From Bombus terrestris (Eukaryota > Arthropoda > Insecta > Hymenoptera > Apidae), in contig NC_063278.1 in assembly GCF_910591885.1 (NCBI RefSeq), positions 7,537,501-7,601,500 on the forward strand: a stretch of DNA of 64,000 bases, read 5' to 3'. How positions within the stretch are numbered: position 1 is the first letter of the stretch; the number at the start of each line of letters is the position of its first letter. The notes under the pieces were generated by a model that saw only the letters and a list, made by a program, of their open reading frames with translations, had not been told where the DNA came from and did no database searches. The translations under genes and the position numbers were made by a program. This document shows positions 36,701 to 50,719 of the stretch, one piece after another.

Positions 36701-39700
36701 AACGACTAATTTATCTTCTTTTTTTCCCTGAAACTGAAGAAACGGATAAAGCCGCATGAATATTTAAAACGCTCTGCTAACGTGTCTTTTCGACGCGTTG
36801 CAAACCTTTTCTACACCGACATTACAATACAAGACAGGTTCAATTGAAATATTGAAACCGGACGGCTGACGTCTGAGACAGACGTTGGACACTGTGTCAC
36901 GGTCGAATAATCCCGATAAAACAGTCGTTGGATTTTTAATTCGTCTCAGGCGGGCTCGTGGAAAAATTAACTCCTGCACTTGCCGGATATAAAGCGGGTT
37001 AGATCTGTTCGGTGTCATTTTACCTTGACACGGTGACATTTCCTTAAATCTTCCGGGGATTACACGGAAAACGAAAAAGAGATCCAAATGTTGTTCTATG
37101 GGAATACCGTGCATCGTGAGATTTTATAACGATGAAACTATGCGTTCTTTATGTTCCATTTTCGTGAGTTACCGGAACTTTGTCCACCGGCACGATATTT
37201 CTGAGGACGTAGTGAAGCAAACGCTTGTAATTTAGTTGGCGAGAGAGAAATGATAACTAATTGTTATGCTATAGTTTAGAAAGTATCTTTGGTTCTTTGT
37301 CATTTGAGGATTAAGGTATTTTCTTATGCTGAATTCGAATAAGTAATGAATTTGTTTCTATCTTGTAAGATTTCGTATTTGAAAAGTAACGCAAGTCGAA
37401 TGAAAGTGAAAGTGAAAAACTATTTGGAATTTTACAAGAAAATTATTTGTATTAGACGTACAATGTTGGTAAACAGAATAGATTGTAGGAAATAATGACC
37501 GAATATCTTTTTTGTAATTCTTTACATTCGTAGTCCTTGAAATCATCATATTGGTAGCTTCGACATTCCTCTATCAGGGGACTGAATTATTTTGAGTTGA
37601 GGCACTCTGATTACGGATTAAAATTCAGCATGGAACAATGCACAAGGACCAGTACAGTGTGACAGGCAAGGATATATACATAATTAGAAAATATTTACAT
37701 ATTTATGAGAAAAAGTGGAAAGATACGGTACACATACGAGATTACATCTGTTTGTTTTTTGTCTGTTTTAATGGAAACTGCGGATTCATGTGATGTTCAT
37801 GTAAATAGAATTTAGCTCAAAGCGCGTCTATTTGTGTAATGTGATGCGTTCTGAAGAGAATATAGCTACACGTGTCACGTGCATGATTTACTTACGTCTG
37901 CTTGTAATTGACACTGCAATTTAACGTTATTAGCATACATCACGTTCAGAAAATATTCTGCAGCTTCTAATTTTTCTCCTCAACGAGAATATTATTCGTC
38001 GATGTTTTATCCGAGTTGAACTTTACCAGTTCCGGGAATTCTACATTATGCTCTTTGTCGTCCTCTTTTTTCATTGATTGCACACCTTTTTGCTGTTTTT
38101 AATGATTCTCGCGTTAACGATAAAGTCACGTGGTGGGATAAAGTGCGATTTAAAAATCGCTCGAGAAGTCAGGTAATCGTTAGAGACCAGACTTATATTC
38201 GCAATACGCTTCTATCTGTGAGATTTTATAGATCTTGCAGTATCATCGAACTAAGACGCACGTGGCATAATGATCTAACTATTTCATGTTCGATATTTAT
38301 AATCTTCGATTTCCGTTGTAATAGTCGTTCAAATATTACGTACAATAATATTGCATCGCAATTTGAAGACTTTTCTCAAAATTCATTGAAAGATGAAGGC
38401 GATCCGTTCGTGTTACGAAATTTTACTTATTGTGGAATTTAAATGATAAACGATACATACTTTTGGTATGATTACGTGTTTCACAGAACCTTATGAATTG
38501 AAAAAAACCTACCATAGATTTTAAATTTATTGTAATAAAAAAAAATATTATCGATGGTTGCAGAATTAATTTCAAAGTTAATAACACATCATAAGCGAAA
38601 TTAACAAAATGACTTAAAATTATTAGTAGTGTATATTCTCTGCTTATATAATTCGAAAATCTTCATCAATGTCAGTTATATCATTTACAATTCCACCTAA
38701 GCAATTCACCTTTCGGTTTCATTTGTTTGAACGTGTTAGGTTGGGCCTTGCCAAATTCTGGTAAAATATGGTACAGGGTCATTGCCACTTGACCCTCGGA
38801 TTTTACGACTACGATCGTATCTAGCAGGAAACCTTCGAGTCTTATTGCGGTCTTTGACATTGGGCATTGTTGTAGGCGCCCCTGACACGTCATCCTCGAT
38901 GCTCGGAATAATAACGTTCATCCATTGTCCTGCGGGGGCGTTTGTTTTCTTTTTCGATAATTACGGAAGGGTCTATTATATGTTAAACGCTCTGACACGA
39001 AATAAAAGTCACTTAACAAGAGAGAAAGAGTAATTCTTAGAAATAGTGGAGCTATTTACATCAGCAATTAGATACGTTGATAGCATAATGCTGCAATTTT
39101 CCAGATTTCTAGCTTAAAATTTTAGGATATTCGAAGAATTCGAAGGATGTCATCATCATCATATGTTTGTATATATATATGTATATATTTACGTAATCTT
39201 TCTTTTATTTTATGGCATCGCTTGTTAGTAGAATTGCTAGTATATCTTTTTTAATGGTTTTGTACTATTCGTTGTAGGTAAACAGCTTACTTTTTGGCAC
39301 CATGATGTTTTTATATCATCAAATTATTTTTATCACCTTTACACTGTTTTCTTTATTGCTACAATTTAACTTTTACATCTTTCATACAGTTTTTACTTGT
39401 TATTATTAATCTTGATATTTTTGCGTTATTTTTTTTAAACTCTTTTTCTACGAGAAATACTTAAACGATTCCTTATCATTGCAATTTTCGTTATGCTCTT
39501 CTATAATCTTTTCCCTGCCACAGCTCCTCCGTCTTAACACCCTTAATTTGAAATTTTTCCAATGTTCTCCCATTCTTCTTTATTCTTAAAGAATTATTCA
39601 GTTCCGGAAACACTCAGTTCAATCTTCTCACTGTTAGAAATTCTTCTCGTAGAAGAAGTGCTTCCTTCAATACGGAGAAATTTTCCACATCACAACATTC

Positions 39701-40762
39701 AAAGGGAGATACTCGTTCAATGATAGATTATTTGCCACCATTGATCCAAGAGAGACCCTGCCTATAGAAATAGTAATTGAAAGCAGGAAGCAACCCTTAG
39801 AAACGTTCCTAATAGTCAGCCAGCCATTAGGGATTATTTTGGAGGAAGTGAGTAGTATTGAATGGCCATTGGGTAGTCTGCACTTTGGCTCAGATCTTCC
39901 ATCAAGGAGTAGTTTGATACGATAAATCAACTTTCAACAAACTGGTGTTGATAAATGTCGAGGATGTAGGCACAAATGACCTGCAATTGGATATCAGATG
40001 GGCTCGAAATACGTTTGTTGGAGAGTTGTCGAGGATCGTTCATCTCTTTGTAATCCCCAGAGAGTGGAAACCTCGAAGAGCACTACTTGTCTTCCACCCA
40101 ATGCCTCGCGATTTACCTTCACATTTGACTAATCTCCACAGTTATTATTATTTGAAGTTAATTATTCTTTGAAGTTAGTCAAGAATCATCCACAGTTTTT
40201 TATCTTTCCACAAAGTATTTTTTCGCAAAGTGCATGAAAATTCAAACAGAGCGACAAGAAATAATAGCACGTAAAAGAAGGTTACTAACAATGCTTTTCC
40301 TCTCAATGTTTTCACCTGATGTTATCAACTTCTGCTCTGATCTCGTTACTTTAATTTCAAACATCCCTTAAACTACGGGGACAATTTCTTCTCTTAAAAA
40401 AATGTATCTTTCAGTAAATTTCCCACAAAATCTTATTATCCTGTTATCCAGGAGAAATTACAATCTGTCAACTTACCGAACAAATAGGAAGAGACCAACG
40501 GTGTGAGTAAATCAACTCGCAGTTTCCAGATGAAACTCATTACAGACTTTTACCCCGAGGTAAATTACATCTCAGAATAGGTAAAAACTACGTTTCACAA
40601 TTTTCTCCTCTTCGTGTTCGATAGTCGATTAATTCTCCAGAATTTATCGAAATTTTCCATGTTATTGTAAAAGCTCGAAGGTCGTCGCGAAAAGTCGATC
40701 GTAAGAGCTACGTTACATAATTTCCTCCTTCCTATGCACGTTCATTCATACAACGATTTTTC
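33744..40762. other. Long intronic region without recognised genes
   Basis: Mostly AT-rich. Two protein-like, GC-raised patches lie at 38690-38960 (minus) and 39660-40170 (plus) and are listed under findings. Other open frames of 60-120 codons lack splice or family support. Confidence 0.4.
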
Positions 40763-41001
40763 ATGGAAACCCTATTTTCGTCGCACAAGGATGAAGATTA
40801 CCGATCGGCGCGAAAAATCGATAGCGATTCCATGGTTAGGTTTCGTAACTTGTCTCGCTTCCGAGTCAACGGATCAATGACGTCATACTTTAAGGCTAAG
40901 GTGTACGGTGTACACTCTACTCCCACTACGAGTAGACAATTCGAACGGAGACACGTTGTCCTGTCGAGGGAACAGGTGCACAGTGGCGATCGGTCGGCCA
41001 G
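40763..41001 (+). CDS. Candidate alternative first coding exon C of the long plus-strand gene
   Basis: The ATG at 40763 opens METLFSSHKDEDYRSARK; a second in-frame ATG lies at 40834 (MVRFRNLSRFRVNGS). The frame runs 79 codons and ends GCC AG before GTACGA, phase 2, giving Arg with the A at 50720. The peptide is basic and Ser/Arg-rich (HSTPTTSRQFERRHVV). A perfect CRE palindrome ATGACGTCAT lies at 40877-40886. If real, isoform C would be about 1200 residues. Which ATG is used is open. Confidence 0.45.
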
Positions 41002-44000
41002 GTACGACAACGATATCCGCCAGTCGATCCGCGAACGAGAAAGTGAGAAGCCGGTACGTTTGTACGTAGATCGCTCAAAGATCGATCTTAGATCGTGGAG
41101 AGTAGGAACGTCCGATAATTTACTCTGGGACTCGATTTACCTCGAGTGTTTTGCTATTTGAGAGTTGTCGCGAGTGTCTCTTCCTCGGTTCATAGATTAG
41201 GATCGTTGTTGTTCTGGGGAATCGAAGAATCTGATGTCGCGAAGAGAATTTGTCAAGTAGAAGAGTAAACGGGTAAGAGAATGAGATATTTCTGTGTCTA
41301 AAAGAATAGATGGTATTTTTGAGATATAATCGAGATATTTTGTTAAGTGATATAAGTGAAAGAGGTTTGCCGAGGAAAAACCAAGGATTTGTAATAAAAG
41401 AGCTGTCTTTGTGAATCTTTGTTCTGACTGTTAGAACGTTTATCCAAAAGGTTGACAAATTTGACAAGAGTGTTTTTGTTAGGAGTTTCTCAATTTATTG
41501 AAAATCTGCACTTGATTAATCTTGGTGGAAGCTATCACAATTTTTTTAAGAATAAATTTGAAAAGTGAATGGCAGAAGTTGTTACATTGTAAGGTAGTTG
41601 AAAATGTAACTGATATTCAAGAGCTCCAATTACTGTGACATTTCTTTAGTGAGCGAAAGTAGTCTATCAAAGTAACTAGGTCTCTTGAAAATCAGTCAAA
41701 CCCATTTCAATTACCCTACTATACTAATTCTCTCCCCCATTCGCTTTTTTTTGCGTCTGTTTAAATTTAAATCCTTGAAATTGATATCCTAAAATATTAG
41801 TCTCCAAAAAAGTATCATCCCCTTCGGTATTGCTATTCGCGCTTCTTCCAATTTGTATAGCTTCCCTCTACGTCCTTTACATCTATTCATTTTCGATTAT
41901 TACATTTACATCCATTTAAATTGGCACCTTGGAAACTAACATTTCAGCGAGTAAAAATAATTTATTCAATCTCTTCAAAACACTACTTTTAAAGAAAAAG
42001 TTAGTCCACCCAATATAATTATTCCTACTTCTTCTTTCGCTTCCAATTTTTACAACTTCCTTCTACTCGTTCCGTCAAGTATACTCCCAGTCACTCGATA
42101 TCTTATTGAACGAGGAAGAAGAAAGTTTTATCCTGAGGTTTTGTAACACGTTTGGTCAATAGCCTGCAATACTGCGTTCGTGGTAATTAGCCTGAATTTT
42201 GAGTAGCTTATTGTGGATCCATAGAAATGGAAAGGAACGAGGTACTCACACGCACTCGCGATATTTTCGACAAACCAGTTTTCTATTACGTAAGACGCGT
42301 CTAGGTTATCCGGAATACGTACGTAAATATCGTGGCCATTAATCGTGTTCGAAGCTGTTAATCCTACAAGAATATTAGTCATGGTCTTTCGTTCTGTGTA
42401 TATTTTTTCAACTCGACAATTATATAATTCGCGCATTCGATATTCTGTCCATTGAAAGATTTTCGCTGAATCAAGGTCATTCGGCCAGAAGGAGAATTGA
42501 CGTCAGAAATGGCTTTACCAGCAACATTTTTATCTCTGTCGAAACTTCAACGCCGCTAATCGATTATCGTTGTTTCATACTTCTTCGTTAACTAGCGCCA
42601 ATTCGCGGTCATTAAGGCGCTTATTGCAGACGTGAGATGAGAAATTGTGGCACGATGGAGTACGACGCTAATTTGATGACACGATGATGTCGATTTCCTA
42701 ACTTTGCGCTTAATGTAGATCAATGGTTCTTGTAATTTTGTCTTCATGACTCGTCTTATTCGGATTTATATTCTTATGAAAGCAACTAGAGAGATGGAAT
42801 CTACGTAGAGAACTGTTTCATTCTCTAACATTTTTCTTTCTTTTTCACCTTTTTTCTTCTTACATTTTTCAAAATATATCGAAATATTCGAAGCTCTTCG
42901 TGCTCTTTACTTTTTAAGTAAAGTTATATTATTCCAATCGTCACGAAATCACAACCAAATATTGCTAATTGAACGAAGCAGATGAAACACGGGGCAAAGA
43001 AGCTGGTAAAAATCCGATCTTTTCGTCTTCGAAATGACAAGTAAGAAATTTTAACTAATGTGTGTTATGTTATTTATGCTTCTGTTATTTTACATATATT
43101 TGCATATTAAATGTATTACGTGCACTTTAACATCTACAAACTTCCCGCGAATGCAGAAAACTTTGCGATCCACTATTGATGCAACGCACTCGAGTGATCT
43201 CTAATGATCTGCTAAATTACGCCGATTTTCCAATACCGATGCCTGCTTCAAGGTTGAATGAGCCTTTCCATCTTCCGGAATCGATTGTTGTCACATTTCC
43301 GTACTTTGTGCTCAACGAAACGACGCGTGAAAAACGAACTATTATTGCACAACCCTCGTTTCGCAGTTAATCGAACAGTTTCGAGTACCGTTGCAGCTCG
43401 ATTGTTTTCGTGCAAACGACCAGTTCTCGAACTACGGTGTTGGAAGTAATTAGAGGTTCCTGTGTATAGGGAATGGTTTAAGTAATAGCTGTGGAAAAAA
43501 GGTATTTCGACGTTTAACAGGTTTCCCTGGTCTGTTATATTAGTTAGGTTTTGCCATATAGTTTGTGTGGCAAGTTTGTATGCACGTGGAATGGCGTGAC
43601 ATTAAGCAGCTGGGAATTTTAAATTGGAAATATCGAGAATGATATTTTTTAGCAGCGAAATATTGCTTATTCAATTGAATGGTAATTTACTGGATAACAG
43701 AAATGCTAATCGCTAGGAAGGATATTACAACTGTCAAGTCATTATGAGTTTGTACTTTTTGAAATACTTCTCTGGCGTTTTTGCGAGGGACTTTTTCTTT
43801 CAAACGAATCTGATAGTATAATATTACCGACTATAGTATATTTAAATCTGAAAAAAGATAAGTTAAATATAAGTTGTAAAATGAGATATATCCCAGAGAG
43901 GAACATTATAATAACCTAGCAGTCTTCCTAAACGTCGTTTCAAATTATAACGTGCTGTCATACTCTGTAAGAGAAGATTCTTAAGAAAAGAGATAAAAAA

Positions 44001-47000
44001 TGATAGAAGAATCTACCAGAAATTGACTTCAACATCATGCGATATATCAGAATTAATTCTGACAAGCCACTCTTTGAAAAAAAAACAGCCCGTGTTATTT
44101 TCTAAATGTAAAAGGAATAAAAGTCTCCGAGATCCAGTATAGCTATCGATCAAAACTTAGTTCTTATTTAAAGAGCTAGAACATCGAAACTTCCTACACG
44201 ATGTATTCGATCCATCATCTTATTTTACGAATCCCTTTTCCACGAGAATCTCCTCAATTCATTTGCAAATTTAATAAAATCTTTCAAAATACCAACTAAA
44301 TCTACGAACACGTCTGCAACGATGCATACAAAATTAGTCGATCGTTAAGATACGACTATGATTACAAGATCTTCACGACACTCTACAGCATGAACAAACT
44401 TCTTTGACCCATGAACAAGCGAACAACACGAGTTGTTTCCAGACGTGAACTATCGACTGTTCAGACCGCGGAACTTCTTCCGGTTTGTGTCATAAGATAT
44501 TCCCGCTGCGTTTCTCTCGGCATACAGATTCAGGCCCTCCCTTTGTGGCCACATGCGAGTGCAATGATCGACGCCCGATCAACCGGAAGCCTGTATCGAT
44601 TCCAATACGTTCATAGATACAGCATGAGGGGGCAAGAGGCAGTGTCAACGCGTTAGATGAATGTATAGAACGTTATTGAAGAATTCTTCATCCGGCTTAA
44701 ATCGTGATCAATGGCTATGTATTTGATGATCATTGAACGAGATTGAGTTATCAATTCGCTTTGATTAAATTGATTGGAAGCTTTAAGATAGGAAAATGGG
44801 GTTGAAAGAATGTCAATAGGTAGAGATGTTTTTCCGACATCGCGATAGCTGTTAACCCAGTTATGTCTATTATCTTTTCAACGGGATGATTGAACTGTGA
44901 TTTTTGTTCCTATTTTGACATTCTCAACAGCGTGTATTTAACATCGTCGTTCTACTTGGTCAGTTAGAGTGATAAATTAATGGAACTATGAATAGCAAAG
45001 AATAACACTAAATAGACATTTGATTAACGCAATGTTTATATTATCAAGTGGATGTCAATGTTTAGATATGAAATAAAGGACGACATCATTATTCGTAATT
45101 GATAAACGTAAGGCGATAATTGATCTTCGTTAGATGAACAAAAATATTATTTGCTATATTTGCCCAGTAGAAGGTGAAGGAGATTAAACCGCGTCAAAAA
45201 TTGAACACGAATAAGTTGCTAAAAACTGCTGAACTGATATTCTGTAATTATATATCGTAACAGAGTATTAAAATTAAGTATCTTAATGGATACACTAAAA
45301 TATTCGAAAGGTTTACACTTTCCGTAGTTAAAAGCGTGTTGAAAGGTATTTCAAGTTGCACCTACAATTAAAAAGTTTCTAACTCCGATTCCTCGTGTTA
45401 ATCAACAGGGGAGACATGTTGCGCTCGGTGAGAAAGCAGGCGAGAAAGTGTAATCGAATTAGCCGATGTTCTAAGGCGCAACGTTCATTTCCATTTGCTC
45501 AGTTAACAGTTCATAAATCCTGAACCACTCTGGTATTTGATGCTTCGTCACGGAAGATCCTATCGTAAACTCGTTCAAACGTGCAAGCGTCCCTTCAACT
45601 AGCCTCGAAAAGTTTGCTCTCACGCAAACCCATCAATGCGAATCAAACTTTGAGTTCTTCGCGGATTAGCGAACCGAAACTTACGAATGAAGTTCGTTAT
45701 GCTTCATCCACGCAGGCATTAAAATCTTCTGAATAATTTAATCGGTTATTTAATTGTTTATTTATTGGAGAATACAGACGGATGATAAATTAGGATGGCG
45801 ATATTAAAATTCTTGCTGTCATTTTGCTATGCTTGTAACAGATATCCATTCTGGAGTATAGTAGATATATTATATTACATCTATTCACGTTTCTCTTATC
45901 GAGTATGATCTCGTTTCCCTAAATTATAGTGTTTTCCGTACTTTTCCCTGAAAGTTTCCTTCGTCTGACATTGCAAGTACCGATACTACTTATCAACTGA
46001 TTATTCTATTTTTATAATAATTCATATGCAATTTGTTCTTTCCATATGAAGATTCCGAAAAAAATGAGATAAATTTGTTATGTTACTTTTGCGACATATA
46101 AACGGAAAATTTTGGAGCGTTTTATCGTACTTAGGAAAATAATGCAATTAAAAGTTAGCGTCCGTGGATGTGGTTTCATTCCTGATAAAAACTTTACTAA
46201 GGGATAAAAACAAAGGGATCCGAAAAGCAATCGCGAAAGGGTTATCGCGTTTCGTTTTCTTCTGCTGTTCGCATGCGACGATTTTTAGTTAACATCGTAA
46301 AAATTGTGCTAAAACGTGTCGTAAAAGCATCGATAAGCCCGTTAAAGCTATAAGTTCGAGCTGAGTTTGCACGCGATCGATTTTCTGATATGCGTTGCTT
46401 GAGTAAAGGGCACAGACGAAGCGTAATCGGGATTGAATTGAACCAGCGATCGAAAATCACTGAATAATTCTCGATTGCGTGGGCTTTTACTATTGCAAGG
46501 AAAATAAAAAGAATAGCACAAAAGGCATTTTCTCTTGTTACACAGCGTTATTTGTCTGGCTATTGTTCGATAGAAAATCAAGAAAAAAGATTCTTTCTGC
46601 AAACATATTTATCTTTATGTCCTTTATGACGTTTCCCATTGCAATTCAATAAAATAAAGATAAAAGTAACGCAATTTAATTATTTAAGTAATTTATAATT
46701 AAACGCTGTCTTGTTCTCTTTGAGAGCACTTCAAGTTTTAATAAAAATTTCTGTACTCGTTATAACCACGATAAACAGTTCAAAAGATCGCTATCTAATT
46801 GCCAACATACTGCATGTAATTTTACAAATAGTCGCAAAGAACACGCAACCTTTGATGAAGCAAACTATTCAAAGCAAGATGTGAAATTTCTGAAAGGCCT
46901 TCGTTAAAAGTTCTCCGTTTAAAATTTCCTGATATTTTTCGGAGAAAAAGATGGAAAAGAAAAGTACCTAAAGATAAAGAGCCCCGAGTCAGTTCACGTA

Positions 47001-50000
47001 GCTCGAAAAATGGCTCGTAAAAGTGGCCGAGATAACTCGGCAAAAATCTTACGTAACGATTCGCTGTGCTCAGTCGAACACAATGAGATGACGATACGCC
47101 ATTTGCATCCTGGCTTCAAGGATTCGTGTTCGCAAAGGCGGTCGAAAGGACGCGTTTACTTGCAGTTTCTGGCTGTTCGAGCGGAAAAACCAACGATCTT
47201 GAGCCGGCTATTAGCTACGCTAAAAAAAAGCCTGCGATTCTTTTACTGCATCGAGATCGTGCCTTGATATTCATTTTTGAAAGTATTCAAGAGTTATTTG
47301 CGAATAAAAGATCTTAATAACGAGTTGAACGACCGAAACAAATTTTCAAGTAAAAAACATCGGTAATAAATTAAACTGCAACCTCCTTCAAGCATATTAC
47401 ACGGTATTGTCGATGCTTTTTTGTCGATAAGCAGGTGATTTTCGGTCGTAAATTTCGCTGAATTTTCCAGCTCGTTGAATTTATCTGTCTGTTAATGACA
47501 TGAACGATGCGACAAGAAAAGTTACGTTCTGCGATTAAGTAATATCTGATTTTCTGAAGATGCATTAAAGTCAAATCAATAGAAAGAGAAAGTTTGCGAT
47601 ATCGAGTTTGCGGGCAATTCGACGGGAAAAGAGGTAAATTACTTTTCAATGGGCGCCATATTCAAAGTTGAATTTTATTAGGCAATGAAAACGATTTAAT
47701 ATGACGGGGCTACGTGTTGTCGTCTTGGGACTCGAACTTGAGGAGCAACTAGAAGATAAATTTGTTTTTAAGAAATTGAAAGAAGAAGAAATCGAAAGAA
47801 GCCTCATTGGATCGTAATATATTCGGATTCGTATGTTCGCATTTTAACAAAATTTCGATTACCATATTATATCGTTTAAATGACACGCTTTATTTGTACA
47901 AGTGTCACGATGCACTCACGAGATGGTCATATGTGACTTTGTATTGTCGTTAGTATACGGATCACGAATGCTGAGTTTGTGCATTTCATCATGGAGTAAT
48001 CATGACACGAATTTCGCGATGACCTTTCCACCGTCACGCGGTTGATTGCTCTAATTATTCTGGGACGCTGTTAGGGATCTGTTTTCTCAAGGATGGTTAT
48101 ACAAATCGAATAATCGAGACTTTGTCGTGTTTTCAGCTACTCAAAGGTCGTCTGACGAGTTTGCTTCTTACAAATACTTCGATTTCGTGGACAGTCCGTA
48201 CGATTGACACTGTTGTGCTAAAAGTCATTATCGTGGTGTTAACCTTTTAAACATAAAACGTTTTATTTCAGTAAAGTTGATAATTTTAATTTTTCTGCGC
48301 CTTTTTGTTCAATTAAATTATTAGTATTAGTAAATCTGAAAAGCTGAATTTTATTTTTTATAGAAGCTCTGGATTTTTTATTTTTCAAGTTGCTGAAAGC
48401 ATACGGTTGTTTTTGCGAAAATTAGTATTTGCCTTTGTCGAGGTGGAAATATGAAAACATAATAAATATATGCATGAAATGTTATGCGTTCAAATAAAAC
48501 TAATCGCAGGGGTCTTTTTTTGTTTTTACTACATTTAATTCATACGTCATATACTTAATTAAAATAATTTCCATACGACTCAATATACTTTAACATTAAC
48601 AATTAATTTTGATCAACTTCGACTTTAATTTGTTTCATTATTCCACATTTAAAAGAATTACCTGTTCTATAATTAAAAAATTTCAGAAACGGAGTTGTTA
48701 CAGTTCCACGTTTCGCTTGAAATAGTTTATACATTAACAAATTTTTCAGCAGGATGCTTTTAACTTTTTCCAAATACTAAATTTCTGTTTTATACAACTC
48801 TCATGGTACTTTTTCTAAATTTACTCTCATATAAAGAGAAAAGTCATACGAATATTCTGACTATTCGTGATGGCCAATTTTATAGTTTTCATATCCTTGT
48901 TATAAACATAGTACGTCAAATTTGACGTTTCCAATGCACCGTTTCGATTCTATTCATTCGTGCATAACATTTTTCCAAGATATTAAAGTTCGTTGAGTTT
49001 CTTGTTAAGTTCCAAGTTTTTAAACTGTTTCATCGATAATATGGAAGCGCAATTTCTTAAATCTCTCGAAATAGAACAAATTGCCTTCTAGTTTCTATCA
49101 ACGCTGGTCGAACAAGTAGACCCCTAAAGGCGTGGTTTCCTTCAGTTTTCAAATAAGCGAACGTTGCGTGACTACTTTGTTGATTATGGCCTCTGTTCAT
49201 ACGAATACGCCGATGCTTCGCTGCATCGTTATTCAGTAAAAGTATAGTAATGGATCAATTACTGATGGTTGAAAGGAATCGTTAGAATACTGTCGCCATG
49301 ATCTTGGGGACTCGTGTAACTAGTTTTTTAGATGTACCGATAATCAAGCTTGAATACAGGATACGTTAAACAAGGATGAGCATAGCGAAATTTAATTAAC
49401 GCGTATCACATACAGCGTTTATAACCACTCATTGATTCACATAGGGAATCTTCTATTTTTACAATTAATATTAATACTATGTTTAAAATTAATATCGACG
49501 TTCTCGTATACGCATATTAGTGTCGCAAATTTTATTCGAAATTATTATTCGTCAATGTTATTCATGTCATGTTATTCAATTAAATATATTCGCAATCTTC
49601 GTAAAAAATTATGCCATACTTTTACCGATTAAATAATCTCATAAACTTCGAAGAAAATAATTTAAATTTATCATAAAAAGCGACGCGTAAGCTATTTGAA
49701 ATTATTTATCCGTATACATGGATTTTGATGTTCAGAAGGATTACTGCTACGGAACTTCTAACTTTGTTTTCTCTAATGACAAACGCAAAATTTGCGTTTC
49801 TCTTGAAAAAACGTAATGTCGTATAATTTACCGCGCGTTAACAAAAAGTTTATCCAGAAGGCGACACTTCTTGGAAAACACAGTGTTTTGCGAGAGTTCG
49901 CCAAAGGATTACGTAAACATATGAAATAGTATGTATCGGTGTATTGGGCGAATTTTTTATGCGGATCATGCTCGATCTATGATTCGTGCACGGAATAAGC

Positions 50001-50719
50001 GCATGAAAAGAACAGGTGATCTCGCACGGACATAAAAGGGTTCCGTTTTTATGCCAACACGATGCTTCTTCTTAGTATTATTGATCAAACATATGCAAGG
50101 CCTTTTATTCATTTTAAATATGCTTTCATCATACTTGAAATAACAACTCTTATAATAGGAGACAACTTTCACGAATATGTTATGTATGTTATCCAAACAT
50201 CACGAAATTTCGTCATTGTCACTGTTATGAAACTCGACTATCACGATCGTATTGATAAAGTTTCAAACAAACTTGAAAATATACGTAGAAATTACGAGTA
50301 CTAAAAATTGTCGTGACAAGCGCAAGAAAATTATTATTGGACATTCAATAAAATCTTGGAAAGAAATGAAGCGGATAATCTCAAGTTTGAAACTACTTTA
50401 AAAATGCAATATAGAAATTACAAGTACGACAAATTTTCGTAACACGTATAGGAAAATTATCACTGAATTTTCAATGAAATTTTCCAAACAATCAGAGTAC
50501 ATAATTTCCATTAGCGCGTGGTGGCCAAAATTCGAACAAAGCTTCCCACGAAAGTTTCGTAACAAATGAAAGTTTCAAAGTGCTAGTTAATTATCCCTGA
50601 AAATCAATTATTGATGTACTATACTTCAAAAGTCTCTTAAGGTATTATCGAAGAGGTATTATCGTCAACGATAAGCAAACAGGATTAATATGTTTAATAT
50701 TTAATTTGATCGATTACAG
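41002..50719 (+). other. Large intron upstream of the common exons
   Basis: About 9.7 kb, AT-rich. The ORF at 42128-42436 (minus, 102 codons) and GC-raised frames at 44411-44656 and 47010-47267 (plus) show no family match, and none ends in an AG/GT donor of the right phase. No repeat family was recognised. Confidence 0.45.

Noticed and set aside
44411..44656. 81-codon GC-raised plus frame as a fourth alternative first exon
   Set aside because: It has no GT donor in phase 2 before its stop.
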